DNA from: Thalassolituus hydrocarboniclasticus
GTDB lineage: Bacteria > Pseudomonadota > Gammaproteobacteria > Pseudomonadales > Oceanobacteraceae
Reading direction: 5' to 3'
Assembly (NCBI RefSeq): GCF_025345565.1
Contig: NZ_CP054475.1
Coordinates: 3,389,129-3,453,128 of the forward strand
Length of the DNA stretch: 64,000 nt
The position numbers and the translations under genes are program-made. This document shows positions 24,647 to 33,461 of this stretch, one piece after another. Numbering within the stretch: the stretch's first letter is position 1; each line of letters begins with the position of its first letter. Under the pieces are notes generated by a model. That model saw nothing but the letters and a program-made list of their open reading frames with translations. It was not told where the DNA came from and made no database searches.

Positions 24647-26103
24647 GCTGCATCTCCTGTCTGCCCGGCGGTTAATTCCAGATAGCTTTTCAGCAACAGG
24701 TTACGCGTAACCTGCAGGCGATATTCTTTGCTGGCGCGAACATCCGACAGCGGCTGATAATCCTGGCCGATGAAGTTCGCAGCCTGTAAAAACGTATTTT
24801 CAGAAAACGGCTGGCCAACTAATGCCTGTTCGGTTTTCTGTGCCCGTAATGGCGTGGCCGCAACACCACCGCAGGCCAGACGCGCTTTTTGAATAATGCC
24901 GTTCTGTACATCCAGATACAGGGCAAACATCACGGCAGAAATATCATCGTCGTAACGTTTGCTGATTTTATGCAGCGTCAGTGATTCACTGCTCTGCAAT
25001 TTATTAATGCGTATGGCGCGTAAATATTCACCGGGCTGCAGCATGGTCTGCTTATAACCCAGATAAAAATCATCAATGGCAACCTCACGGCGGCCATGGT
25101 TTCCGTCAATTTCCAGCGTCGCATTTAACGCCAAAAAAGCGGGGGGCGTATCGCCAATCGGTGAAGCATTGGCAATATTGCCCCCCAAAGTGCCCATATT
25201 GCGGATCTGGCGTGAGCCGATCCGGTGCAACAGTTGAGCAAACGAAGGAAAAAGATCAGCCAGCTCATGCTCAGCCTGACTGTAGGTAACACCGGCGCCC
25301 AACCATAACTGCTTATCCAGCATCTGAGTCCGGGCAAGCGTGCTGATACGGTTAAGGCAAATAATGGTGTCGAATTGTTTAAAGCGCTGGGTAATTTCCA
25401 GCCCCACATCGGTACCGCCGGCCCACAGGCAGGCATCCGGGTAGTCGCGCAGTAACGCTTTCAGTTGCTCTTCGGTTAATGGCATAAATAAACGGCGGCC
25501 ATCAATATCCTGCAACGCCGCCGGTGACCCCTCGACGGGCTTTTCACCTTGTGGATTAAAAACCTGCACTCCGCTGCGGGATGACACAGCGGTTAAATCA
25601 CAGGCAGGAAAGTCAGCCATTTTGTGTGCTGCTTCAATAATTGGCCGGTAACCGGTGCAACGGCATAAATTTCCGGATAATGCAGCATGAATCTGCTCAT
25701 CACTTAATGCACTCTGCTGTGCATACTGCCCGGTCTGCTGATACAGATTGGCCAGCGACATAACAAAACCCGGTGTACAGAAACCACACTGTGAACCGTG
25801 ACAATCTACCAGAGCCTGCTGTGCGGGATGCAACTGCCCAGCCCGGCCAATGCCCGAGGGGGTTAATAAATAGCGCTCATGCACATTCGCCATTAATGCA
25901 ATACAGGCGTTCAGTGTGCGGTACTCAATACCACGCTCTGTCATCTCGCCAAGCATCAGCGTACAGGCACCACAATCGCCTGCCGCACACCCTTCTTTAA
26001 CATCCGGCTGCATCATCGTGGTGCGCAGGTATTTCAGAATGGTACAATTCGGATCAATTTTATTGTCTTCAATCCAGCGACCGTTTAGGTTAAATCGAAT
26101 CAC
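24643..26103 (-). CDS. xdhA: Xanthine dehydrogenase, iron-sulfur/FAD subunit
   Basis: 486 residues from the GTG at 26103, which has AGGTG five bases upstream and starts VIRFNLNGR like other XdhA proteins. A GTG at 26154 extends the frame without support. The plant-ferredoxin 2Fe-2S domain has Cys39, Cys44, Cys47 (CAAGDCGAC) and Cys67. The second all-helical 2Fe-2S domain has CGFC (106-109) and CRC (147-149). The FAD domain starts near 190, with LWAGGTDVGLEITQ, IGSRQIRNMGTLGGNIANASPIGDTPP and a C-terminal CO-dehydrogenase-type segment. The electron path is Mo (XdhB) to the two clusters to FAD to NAD+. It is the first gene of the xdh operon, divergent from the ABC transporter, with RutR-like operators in between. 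Confidence 0.95.
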   Translation of the reverse strand: MIRFNLNGRWIEDNKIDPNCTILKYLRTTMMQPDVKEGCAAGDCGACTLMLGEMTERGIEYRTLNACIALMANVHERYLLTPSGIGRAGQLHPAQQALVDCHGSQCGFCTPGFVMSLANLYQQTGQYAQQSALSDEQIHAALSGNLCRCTGYRPIIEAAHKMADFPACDLTAVSSRSGVQVFNPQGEKPVEGSPAALQDIDGRRLFMPLTEEQLKALLRDYPDACLWAGGTDVGLEITQRFKQFDTIICLNRISTLARTQMLDKQLWLGAGVTYSQAEHELADLFPSFAQLLHRIGSRQIRNMGTLGGNIANASPIGDTPPAFLALNATLEIDGNHGRREVAIDDFYLGYKQTMLQPGEYLRAIRINKLQSSESLTLHKISKRYDDDISAVMFALYLDVQNGIIQKARLACGGVAATPLRAQKTEQALVGQPFSENTFLQAANFIGQDYQPLSDVRASKEYRLQVTRNLLLKSYLELTAGQTGDAA

Positions 26104-26228
26104 GCTTACACCTGTTTTCTGCCAGACAGCTCTGTTTATCCGTGCGTTGTGCACACATTAGTGGCGACATCGCCCGACAGCGCTGTATTTCAGTAAAGAA
26201 TACTGTCCGGGGAGTGCTTTGCAATTTC

Positions 26229-26244
26229 CTGACCAACTGGTCAA
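26229..26244. promoter_or_regulatory. RutR-type operator 1
   Basis: CTGACCAACTGGTCAA matches the E. coli RutR consensus TTGACCAnnTGGTCAA at every specified position except the first base. It lies in the divergent xdhA/transporter intergenic region, 125 bases from the xdhA start. A RutR-like TetR regulator is encoded at 31062. Confidence 0.7.
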
Positions 26245-26306
26245 GCATATAACAAAACCGGTTGAAATGTGCAGTAGCTGCATGTGGCAAGCTAATTGCT
26301 AACAGT

Positions 26307-26322
26307 TTGTCCAAGTGGTCAG
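26307..26322. promoter_or_regulatory. RutR-type operator 2
   Basis: TTGTCCAAGTGGTCAG matches TTGACCAnnTGGTCAA at all but two specified positions (A to T, final A to G). It lies 22 bases before the transporter start codon, overlapping the expected promoter/leader. Confidence 0.55.
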
Positions 26323-26344
26323 CTTTTAAACTTGAGGAATCTTA

Positions 26345-27904
26345 GTGCCAGCACAAGAAGCAACGAACCGCCTGCACCTGCATGGCATCCGCAAAGAGTA
26401 TCCGGGCTGCCTCGCCAACGATGATATTGAATTGCGGGTGAATGCCGGAGAAACCCACGCCTTACTGGGTGAGAATGGCGCAGGCAAAAGTACCCTGATG
26501 AAAATCATTTACGGCGTTATCAAACCGGACGCCGGCAAGATTGTCTGGCAGGGTGACAGCATTCAGATGAACGGCCCGGCTCATGCGCGCCAGCTGGGGA
26601 TTGGCATGGTGTTTCAGCATTTCTCTTTGTTTGAAACCCTGACCGTCGCGGAGAACATAGCCCTCAGTCTGCCGGCAGAAGAAAGCCGTGATATGGAAGC
26701 ACTGAGTCAGCGCATCCGCGAGATATCCACGCACTATGGTATGGCACTGGACCCTGACCGTCATGTGCATACGCTCTCTGTCGGGGCACAGCAGCGGGTC
26801 GAAATTGTCCGCTGTCTGCTGCAGGACATTAAGCTTCTGATTCTCGATGAACCCACCTCGGTTCTCACCCCGCAGGAAGTACGCGAACTGTTCCGTACCC
26901 TGAAAACCCTCGCCGCCGAAGGCTGCTCCATTCTGTTTATTTCCCACAAGCTCGATGAAGTGACCGAACTCTGCAACGCCGCTACCGTATTACGCAACGG
27001 TCGTGTTACCGGGCGCTGTAATCCACAGGAAGTCAGCAGTGAAGATCTGGCGCGGATGATGGTGGGTGAAGATACTCCGCTGAATCAGAATTACCAGAAA
27101 GCCGAAGGCGGCGACACCGCCCTGCGTCTGAAAGACCTCAGCTTTACTCCGGAAGATCCTTTCGGCGTCACCCTGAACAATCTCAACCTCAAGGTTAAAG
27201 CAGGCGAAATTCTTGGTATCGCCGGCGTTGCCGGTAATGGTCAGGATGAGCTCTGCGCTCTGCTCAGCGGCGAAGAAATTACCAGCCCTGAAAGCATCGA
27301 ACTGCTTGGCCAGAATATCGGCAGCCTGACACCCGATCAGCGTCGCCGCCTAGGTTTTGCCTTTGTACCCGAAGAACGTCTGGGACGCGGTGCGGTACCC
27401 AATATGTCGTTGGTGGAAAACACACTGCTCAGCAGCAGCCATCGTGATTTAAAAGCCAATGGCTGGATTAATTACCGCAAAGTGCGTGAGTTCGCCCGCG
27501 ATATTATTGAAAAATATAACGTCAAATGCGCCAACGAGTACGCTCAGGCGAAAAGCCTGTCCGGTGGTAATCTGCAGAAGTTTATTATCGGCCGCGAAAT
27601 TGAACAGCAGCCGAAATTACTGGTGTGCTCTCATCCGACCTGGGGCGTTGATATCGGTGCCGCGATTTTAATCCGTCATGCCCTGATTCAGCTGCGCGAC
27701 GAAGGTGCCGCCATTATTGTGGTATCGGAAGATATCGATGAGCTTTATCAGATCTGTGACCGCATCGGGGCCATCTGTGACGGACGCCTGAGCCCGGTAA
27801 AACCAACCGGAGAAGTGGGTATTGAAACGCTGGGTCAATGGATGGCCGGTCAATTCGGCCAGGACAGTGCCAATCCATCTGTGCTGGAGAGTGCACATGC
27901 TTAA
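26345..27904 (+). CDS. ABC transporter ATPase, nucleoside/purine type, two NBDs
   Basis: 519 residues with two fused ATP-binding domains, as in sugar- and nucleoside-type importers (RbsA, NupA/YufO, BmpB-linked systems). NBD1 has Walker A GENGAGKST (42-50), signature LSVGAQQR, Walker B LLILDEPTSVLTP and switch His in FISHKLDE. NBD2 has LSGGNLQKFIIGRE and the degenerate Walker B LLVCSHPTWGVD usual for the second domain of this family, and its Walker A is the atypical GVAGNGQDE. The start is GTG with GAGGAATC before it. It should energise uptake through the two permeases encoded immediately downstream. Being divergent from xdhA and controlled by the same RutR-like sites, it probably imports purine bases or nucleosides. 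No substrate-binding protein gene is adjacent. Confidence 0.9.
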   Translation: MPAQEATNRLHLHGIRKEYPGCLANDDIELRVNAGETHALLGENGAGKSTLMKIIYGVIKPDAGKIVWQGDSIQMNGPAHARQLGIGMVFQHFSLFETLTVAENIALSLPAEESRDMEALSQRIREISTHYGMALDPDRHVHTLSVGAQQRVEIVRCLLQDIKLLILDEPTSVLTPQEVRELFRTLKTLAAEGCSILFISHKLDEVTELCNAATVLRNGRVTGRCNPQEVSSEDLARMMVGEDTPLNQNYQKAEGGDTALRLKDLSFTPEDPFGVTLNNLNLKVKAGEILGIAGVAGNGQDELCALLSGEEITSPESIELLGQNIGSLTPDQRRRLGFAFVPEERLGRGAVPNMSLVENTLLSSSHRDLKANGWINYRKVREFARDIIEKYNVKCANEYAQAKSLSGGNLQKFIIGREIEQQPKLLVCSHPTWGVDIGAAILIRHALIQLRDEGAAIIVVSEDIDELYQICDRIGAICDGRLSPVKPTGEVGIETLGQWMAGQFGQDSANPSVLESAHA

Positions 27905-28967
27905 GCTTGAAAAACGCCAGGCCGACTCGCGCCTGATGAGTTACACATCCCCTCTTATTGCCATTGTGCTGACATTATTTGCCGGAGCTGTATTGTTCTC
28001 CGTATTGGGACACGACCCCCTCCATGCCCTGTACACCTTTTTTATCTCACCGCTGACCAGCACTTATGGCTGGACTGAGCTGGGAATAAAAGTAGCACCG
28101 TTGTTACTCTGCGCTATGGGTCTGACCCTTTGTTATCGTGCAAAAATCTGGAATATCGGCGCCGAAGGCCAGTTCATTATGGGTGCACTGGGCGGCAGCA
28201 TGGCGGCCCTGCAGTTTCTTGATGCCGAAAGCAGCTGGGTGCTGGTGCCCATTCTGCTGGCCGGTACTGTCAGTGGTCTGTTGTGGGGGGCTCTGGCTGC
28301 GTGGCTGAAAACACGCTTTAACGCCAATGAAATTCTCACCACCATTATGCTCAACTACATTGCGCTGAATGCGCTGCTGTACGCCGTTCACGGACCATTA
28401 CGCGATCCGGCCGGGTTTAACTTCCCGGAATCTGCGATGTTCGCCGATGCAGCCCTGCTGCCGTTATTTAATGAAGATTACCGCCTGAATGTTTCGATTT
28501 TATTTGCGTTGTTTTTTACCGTGGTTATCTGGACGGTCATGGCACGCAGCTGGATTGGCTATCAGATTCAGGTGCTGGGTGAGGATGCCAAAGCAGCACG
28601 CTACGCCGGCTTTAACACCAACCGTCTGACCTGGTTCGCCCTGCTGGTCTGCGGCGCACTGGCAGGACTCGCTGGCGTGGCCGAAGTGACCGGCCCTATT
28701 GGTCAGTTAATTCCCCACGTATCTCCGGGTTACGGTTACGCCGCCATTATTGTGGTGTTTCTTGGCCGTATGCAGCCATTCGGCATTCTGCTGGCCAGCA
28801 TGCTGCTTGCCCTGACCTTTATGGGCGGCGAGATGGTTCAGATTGAAATGAGCCTGCCTAAATCCCTGACCGGATTATTCCAGGGCATGCTGCTGTTTTT
28901 CCTGTTGGCTGCGGATCTGCTGATCAGTTATCGCATTGTCTTTCAACCTCGTACTGCCCAGGCCTGA
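27897..28967 (+). CDS. ABC transporter permease, nucleoside/purine type (subunit 1)
   Basis: 356 residues from the ATG at 27897, which overlaps the ATPase stop by 8 bases; a longer in-frame ORF from 27822 lies inside the ATPase gene and is rejected. It belongs to the BPD_transp_2 permease family (BmpC/NupB type). It has about eight to ten hydrophobic segments, the first at about 20-42 (PLIAIVLTLFAGAVLFSVLG), and the family motif KIWNIGAEGQFIMGALGG (about 78-95). The sequence NANEILTTIMLNYIALNAL and the later LGEDAKAARYAGFN coupling segment are also typical. It forms the inner-membrane channel together with the next gene product. Confidence 0.9.
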   Translation: MLKLEKRQADSRLMSYTSPLIAIVLTLFAGAVLFSVLGHDPLHALYTFFISPLTSTYGWTELGIKVAPLLLCAMGLTLCYRAKIWNIGAEGQFIMGALGGSMAALQFLDAESSWVLVPILLAGTVSGLLWGALAAWLKTRFNANEILTTIMLNYIALNALLYAVHGPLRDPAGFNFPESAMFADAALLPLFNEDYRLNVSILFALFFTVVIWTVMARSWIGYQIQVLGEDAKAARYAGFNTNRLTWFALLVCGALAGLAGVAEVTGPIGQLIPHVSPGYGYAAIIVVFLGRMQPFGILLASMLLALTFMGGEMVQIEMSLPKSLTGLFQGMLLFFLLAADLLISYRIVFQPRTAQA

Positions 28968-28970
28968 GTC

Positions 28971-29897
28971 ATGGATATCGATTTAATTACAAACGTTTTA
29001 TTTGCCACGTTCAAAACCGGCACTCCGCTGATTCTGATTGCCCTGGGCGAGATGGTTTGCGAAAAATCCGGCGTTCTTAACCTTGGGCAGGAAGGGATGT
29101 TACTGGTCGGCGCCGTCGTCGGATTTATCGCAGCCTCTGTGACCGGTAATTATTTTCTGGCTACGTTCTGCGCCATATTCGCCGGTATGGGAATGGCTTT
29201 TCTGTTTGGTTACCTGTCTATCACCCTGGCCTCCAATCAGGTTGCAACCGGTCTTGCATTGACCATCTTTGGTGGTGGCCTGAGCGCATTTCTGGGCACC
29301 AATTATATTGGTATCGGTCTTGAGGGTATTCAGGTCTGGTCAGTGCCGCTGCTCAGCGATATTCCGGTGATTGGTAAAGTGCTGTTTCAGCACGACCCAC
29401 TGGTGTATTTAACTCTGGCGTTATTCGCGCTGGTTTTCTGGGTATTCCGCAGCACCCGTCTGGGTTTAAAAATCCGTGCAGTGGGCGAAAATCCGGAAGC
29501 GGCCAATGCCATCGGTATTAATGTTCAGCAAATCCGCTTTATGGCTGTGCTGTTTGGTGGTGCCATGACTGGTCTGGCCGGTGCTTACCTGTCACTGGTT
29601 TATACCCCGATGTGGAGTGAAGGCATGTCTGCCGGACGTGGCTGGATTGCCCTGTCTCTGGTGGTATTTGCCAGCTGGAAAGCCGAACGTATTCTGCTGG
29701 GTGCTTATCTGTTTGGTTTTGCCAGCATTCTGCATCTGGTACTGCAGGGCACACGCTTTGAAGTACCGCCAAACATTATGGCAATGCTGCCTTATGTAGC
29801 GACCATTATTGTTCTGGTCTGGCTGTCGTCTGATGCCATAAAAACCAAAATGAGTGCGCCAAAGTCTATTGGCCAGCCGTACCGGCCACTTGCTTAG
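28971..29897 (+). CDS. ABC transporter permease, nucleoside/purine type (subunit 2)
   Basis: 308 residues, starting 3 bases after the preceding stop. It is a second BPD_transp_2 permease (BmpD/NupC type). It has GVLNLGQEGMLLVGAVVGF near residues 34-52, SNQVATGLALTIFGGGLSAFLG, and the coupling segment RAVGENPEAANAIGINV (about 166-182). Around eight membrane segments are visible, ending LPYVATIIVLVWLS. It pairs with subunit 1 in a heterodimeric pore. A long 3' spacer follows before the Tsx-like gene. The transporter genes form a tight three-gene operon. Confidence 0.9.
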   Translation: MDIDLITNVLFATFKTGTPLILIALGEMVCEKSGVLNLGQEGMLLVGAVVGFIAASVTGNYFLATFCAIFAGMGMAFLFGYLSITLASNQVATGLALTIFGGGLSAFLGTNYIGIGLEGIQVWSVPLLSDIPVIGKVLFQHDPLVYLTLALFALVFWVFRSTRLGLKIRAVGENPEAANAIGINVQQIRFMAVLFGGAMTGLAGAYLSLVYTPMWSEGMSAGRGWIALSLVVFASWKAERILLGAYLFGFASILHLVLQGTRFEVPPNIMAMLPYVATIIVLVWLSSDAIKTKMSAPKSIGQPYRPLA

Positions 29898-30030
29898 GAA
29901 CTAAAAGATACTGGCCTGATCTGCTGTTTACAGAACCTCAGACAGGCCTGATTCTCTGACCATGATTCAGAATAAATGCATTTCTGAATAGCGTTAAATC
30001 ATTATCCGGAAAATTCCCGGAAATGATAAA

Positions 30031-30047
30031 AAGACCAAAATGGTCAA
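30031..30047. promoter_or_regulatory. Possible RutR-like site with 3-base spacer
   Basis: AAGACCAAAATGGTCAA upstream of the Tsx-like gene has half sites GACCA and TGGTC(AA) as in the RutR operator, but with 3 rather than 2 central bases. Whether the regulator tolerates this is unknown. Confidence 0.3.
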
Positions 30048-30180
30048 TGTTAAAAATAACAGGAAATTCATCTTTTAACGGATGAAATAAATGGAATTGA
30101 TTGATAAATTGAGTGCGTTGATTAAACCAAATTAAAGCAACTTATCAGAAATAAAACCTTGTAAAATCTGGAGAGAAAAA

Positions 30181-30918
30181 ATGAAAAAGCAACTTCTGGC
30201 TCTGGCCGTTATCGCTGCCGCTACCGGCACTGCTCAGGCAGAACAATTCTGGGCTGATAACAGCGTATCTGTGCTGTATGGCTCCGACTATAAAGTCGAT
30301 GGTCCTTTTAATGGCAACCTGCAAGACGATACTTTCGCACTGACTACCTATACTCTGGAACACGTTTCCGGTCACAGCTGGGGGGGCTTATTCTACTTTA
30401 TGGATCGTCACGTAGGTGAAGATGGTTTCTCTGCTACTTACAGTGAATTCTCACCTAAAGTAACCCTGACCTCGTTTGAAGGCGGCCTCGTTAAAAGTGT
30501 TAATGCAGCCTTCACCCTGGAATCCAGTTCGGGCGGCTTTGATAACTACCTGTACGGTGTTGGTGCAGACCTGAACATCCCTGGTATGAACTTCGCAAGT
30601 GCCACTGTATTTTATGCTGTGAACGACAATACCGCAGACGATTATCAGCTGACTCTGACCTATGGCTGGTCTGCTGGCGCTTTCAATATCGACGGTTATA
30701 TTGACTACTCCACTCAGGTAGAGGCAGATGGTAATCGTGGTGGCAGTAAAGCCAACCTGCACTTCAACCCACAGATCACCTATGATCTGGCGCCTGTCAT
30801 CGGTAAAACCTTCAGTAAAGTGAAAGTTGGTATCGAATACAGCTACTGGGGTAACAAATACGGCATCGAAGGTGTTGACCAGAACGTTGTCAGCGCTCTG
30901 CTGAAAGTACACCTGTAA
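30181..30918 (+). CDS. Tsx-like nucleoside-specific outer-membrane channel
   Basis: 245 residues. A signal peptide (MKKQLLALAVIAAATGTAQA, cut before EQF) is followed by a beta-barrel-type sequence. The order WADNSVSVLYGSDYKV, FALTTYTLEHVSGHSWGGLFYFMDRH, TYSEFSPKVTLTSF, YLYGVGADLNIPGMNFASATVFYAVND and a C-terminal VSALLKVHL strand agrees with the Tsx / nucleoside-specific channel family (Gammaproteobacterial outer-membrane porins of about 230-290 residues). It would let nucleosides cross the outer membrane and hand them to the ABC importer encoded just upstream. GGAGAG lies before the ATG. It ends in a terminator, and a spacer of 284 bases separates it from the permease gene, so it may have its own promoter. 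Confidence 0.85.
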   Translation: MKKQLLALAVIAAATGTAQAEQFWADNSVSVLYGSDYKVDGPFNGNLQDDTFALTTYTLEHVSGHSWGGLFYFMDRHVGEDGFSATYSEFSPKVTLTSFEGGLVKSVNAAFTLESSSGGFDNYLYGVGADLNIPGMNFASATVFYAVNDNTADDYQLTLTYGWSAGAFNIDGYIDYSTQVEADGNRGGSKANLHFNPQITYDLAPVIGKTFSKVKVGIEYSYWGNKYGIEGVDQNVVSALLKVHL

Positions 30919-30931
30919 TTATCCGGGTGTG

Positions 30932-30958
30932 ATAAGGGGAGCCATGTGCTCCCCTTAT
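30932..30958 (+). terminator. Terminator-like hairpin after the Tsx-like gene
   Basis: Perfect 11-bp stem ATAAGGGGAGC/GCTCCCCTTAT with a 5-base loop, 14 bases after the stop codon. The following U-run is poor. Confidence 0.6.
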
Positions 30959-31061
30959 TGTCTGTGACTACAGATTTATCACTCCCGATGGCGGATATGA
31001 TACCCTTAGGCCCTCACAGACTATGTTATGCCAGATATGGTTCTTACTGGCGGGAAGTGAT

Positions 31062-31760
31062 ATGAGCACACAAAAATACAAAACCGGCGCTATTCGTGAG
31101 CGCAATAACGAGAATATTCTTGCCGCTGCTGAGCAGGAGTTTGTTCTGCATGGCTTTAAAGGCACCAGCATGCAGGCTATTGCTGACCGTGCCGGCGTTC
31201 CTAAGGCCAATATTCATTATTACTTTAAGAACAAGGGCAATCTGTATCGCGCCCTGCTGGAAAATATCCTGACCACCTGGAACGAAGTACTGTCTGATAT
31301 TAATGCCGACAGTGATCCTGCTCATATTCTGAGTTTGTTTATCCGCACTAAGATTCGCCTTTCCTATACCCATCCGAATGCTTCTAAAATTTTCGCGATG
31401 GAAATCATTCAGGGTGCACCTTACCTGAAAGACTATATCAGTGGCGCTATGCGGGTATGGGTGCGGGAGAAAACCCAGGTTATTCAGAGCTGGATTGATG
31501 CCGGTAAAATCCGCGCCGTCGATCCGACCCATCTTATTTTTATGATCTGGTCATCAACTCAGCATTACGCTGACTTTGAAACTCAGGTTCTCGAAGTAAC
31601 CAACAAGCGTCAGTACGAAGAAGAAGATATTCTGCGTATTGGTGATTTTCTCGAAGATATGATTTTGCGTGGCTGCGGCCTGACTCCGCCGGGGCGTGCG
31701 GCTTATTTGGCCAGTACTGACGGCAATGAAATCAGTAGCGAAGATACCGCTGAAGTTTAA
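31062..31760 (+). CDS. RutR-like TetR-family repressor
   Basis: 232 residues from the ATG at 31062; the frame back to 31023 has no ribosome site. The N-terminal TetR helix-turn-helix (about residues 12-60: NILAAAEQEFVLHGFKGTSMQAIADRAGVPKANIHYYFKNKGNLYRALL) is followed by the RutR-type ligand domain. The segment HPNASKIFAMEIIQGAPYL, then IQSWIDAGKIRAVDPTHLIFMIWSSTQHYADFETQV, is strikingly close to E. coli RutR, which senses uracil/thymine and controls pyrimidine and purine genes. Here the setting (xdh operon, purine transporter, Tsx) and RutR-type operators at 26229 and 26307 suggest a purine-catabolism regulator. The ligand cannot be told from sequence. A Ser/Glu-rich C-terminal tail (about 215-232) is extra relative to RutR. 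Confidence 0.88.
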   Translation: MSTQKYKTGAIRERNNENILAAAEQEFVLHGFKGTSMQAIADRAGVPKANIHYYFKNKGNLYRALLENILTTWNEVLSDINADSDPAHILSLFIRTKIRLSYTHPNASKIFAMEIIQGAPYLKDYISGAMRVWVREKTQVIQSWIDAGKIRAVDPTHLIFMIWSSTQHYADFETQVLEVTNKRQYEEEDILRIGDFLEDMILRGCGLTPPGRAAYLASTDGNEISSEDTAEV

Positions 31761-31802
31761 TCAGGCTCCCCACAGAATCCGTACAGGTCTCTGTGGGGTG
31801 TT

Positions 31803-33461
31803 TCAGTGATTATTAATCACCAGCTTTAATCCCTGATCTCCTGCTGTCCGCTCATAACGATCAAGATCCAGCGGTATACGCAGGTGAATTTCTGCGCCCT
31901 GGTTTTCCGCACCCTGACGGCGCTCACACACCTCAATGCTGCCGTGCAGAATACGTGTAACCAGATTATACGCCAGATGCATCCCCAGACCGGTTTTGCC
32001 GCGATTACGGCCTGTAGTAAAAAACGGATCAAAAATATGCTCGCGCACTTCATTACTGATGCCGACGCCATCGTCTTTATAGATCAGCGTCAGCAGATTC
32101 TCTGACACATCAACGTAGGCGTGCATCTGAATATAAATATCCCCTCCCTCGGGATAACCATGATCCAGCGAATTACCTATTAAAGCTCCTACAACCAACC
32201 CCAGAGTCTGCCGGCAGGTATTAAGAATAAACGGCTGACTAAGGTCGTATTCAATGCGACAGGTATTATCTTCAACAAAGAAATCGTTACTATTACCGGA
32301 GAATTCCTGCAGAAACTCCTCCAGCGAAAAGCGCGAGCGGAAATCGCTTTCTTTATCCACCGCCAGTGATTTAAACGTGCGCACCAACCGGTGTGATCGG
32401 TTCAGGTTTTCGTCGATTAACAATAAGCCTTCGGAAATATTATTAATCTGCGCCGAGAAGGTATTTTTATCCAGACTGCCGTCTTTCACCCGCTGCTGAA
32501 TCAGCAATACTGAATCTTCGATATAACTCCGGGCCGTTACACAAATGCCCAGCGGCGTATTCAGCTCATGGGCAACACCGGCAACCAGACTGCCCAGCTG
32601 CGCCATTTTTTCATTTTCTACCTGCTCATGCTGGTTTTCCTGCAGGGTATCAAGCAGACGGTTAAGCGATAGAATGGCATTATTCAGTTCGCCCGTCCGT
32701 TCTTCTACTTTCTGCTCCAGCTGATTTTTAAGCTGTTGCAACTCACGGTCGGAATCATCACGCTCTGCCATTACCTGCTGAAGCTGCTGGCATAAACGGT
32801 TAATAGTATGGCCAATGCGGTTAAGCTCATCACTGCCGCCACCATCATCCGGCAACTGTACCAGTGCACGAATATCACCACGCTCCGCCCAGTCAGTAAG
32901 AGCGCGCAGCTGAGAGCCGGCATAACGTTTGCGCCACCTGAATACCGCAAACGACAGTAAAACCGCCAACAACAGAACCGTCATCAGATGCTGTAACAGC
33001 ACAACCGGAGCCATCGCCAGAATCTGTTGACGCATTGCCGCCAAATCCAGCTGCAAATGCAGACTGCCGACCAGAATACTGCGCTCGCCATTGTGATAAT
33101 GCAGATCAAACTGCCGCTCCTGCAGAACCTTGTCAGCGGGTTTTTCGTTCCCGGCCTGTCCGGCGGAAAAGTGCTCGCCATTACCGGCATCCAGCACAGC
33201 AGCGCGGATATAGGGAAACTGTACCAGAGCCGCCAGCTGGGATTCGACCTGTGGAATATCAAAATTCCACACGCTCTGCGCCAGAGCCGGCAGGTAGCCA
33301 CTGCGGATCTGTTGCAGCAGGGCTTCATTGTGGCGGAATTCCGAGCGGTAAGCGCCGTAAAGCGCCACAGCAGAGGACAATACAGACAACAGCAGACTGA
33401 CTATAAACAGCCGGATCAGCAACCTCAGGCCAGAGGCACTGCGCCAGTAAAATGTACTCAT
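31803..33461 (-). CDS. Membrane sensor histidine kinase
   Basis: 552 residues from the ATG at 33461, which has AGGGAGG just upstream (a frame from 33476 is rejected). Two transmembrane helices (about 13-38 and 150-175) flank a periplasmic sensor of about 110 residues. Then come a HAMP-like region, a long coiled coil (about 230-285, LKNQLEQKVEERTGELNNA), the HisKA box VAGVAHELNTPLG with His near 297, and a HATPase domain with IGNSLDHGYPEG (N box), DDGVGIS and GKTGLGMHLAYNLV. No response-regulator gene is adjacent, so the partner is unknown. It is transcribed towards the RutR-like gene, which it meets tail to tail. Confidence 0.88.
   Translation of the reverse strand: MSTFYWRSASGLRLLIRLFIVSLLLSVLSSAVALYGAYRSEFRHNEALLQQIRSGYLPALAQSVWNFDIPQVESQLAALVQFPYIRAAVLDAGNGEHFSAGQAGNEKPADKVLQERQFDLHYHNGERSILVGSLHLQLDLAAMRQQILAMAPVVLLQHLMTVLLLAVLLSFAVFRWRKRYAGSQLRALTDWAERGDIRALVQLPDDGGGSDELNRIGHTINRLCQQLQQVMAERDDSDRELQQLKNQLEQKVEERTGELNNAILSLNRLLDTLQENQHEQVENEKMAQLGSLVAGVAHELNTPLGICVTARSYIEDSVLLIQQRVKDGSLDKNTFSAQINNISEGLLLIDENLNRSHRLVRTFKSLAVDKESDFRSRFSLEEFLQEFSGNSNDFFVEDNTCRIEYDLSQPFILNTCRQTLGLVVGALIGNSLDHGYPEGGDIYIQMHAYVDVSENLLTLIYKDDGVGISNEVREHIFDPFFTTGRNRGKTGLGMHLAYNLVTRILHGSIEVCERRQGAENQGAEIHLRIPLDLDRYERTAGDQGLKLVINNH

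Noticed and set aside
26104-26154. Upstream GTG start for xdhA
   Set aside because: It adds residues absent from XdhA homologues and lies in the regulatory spacer; the GTG at 26103 has a good ribosome site.
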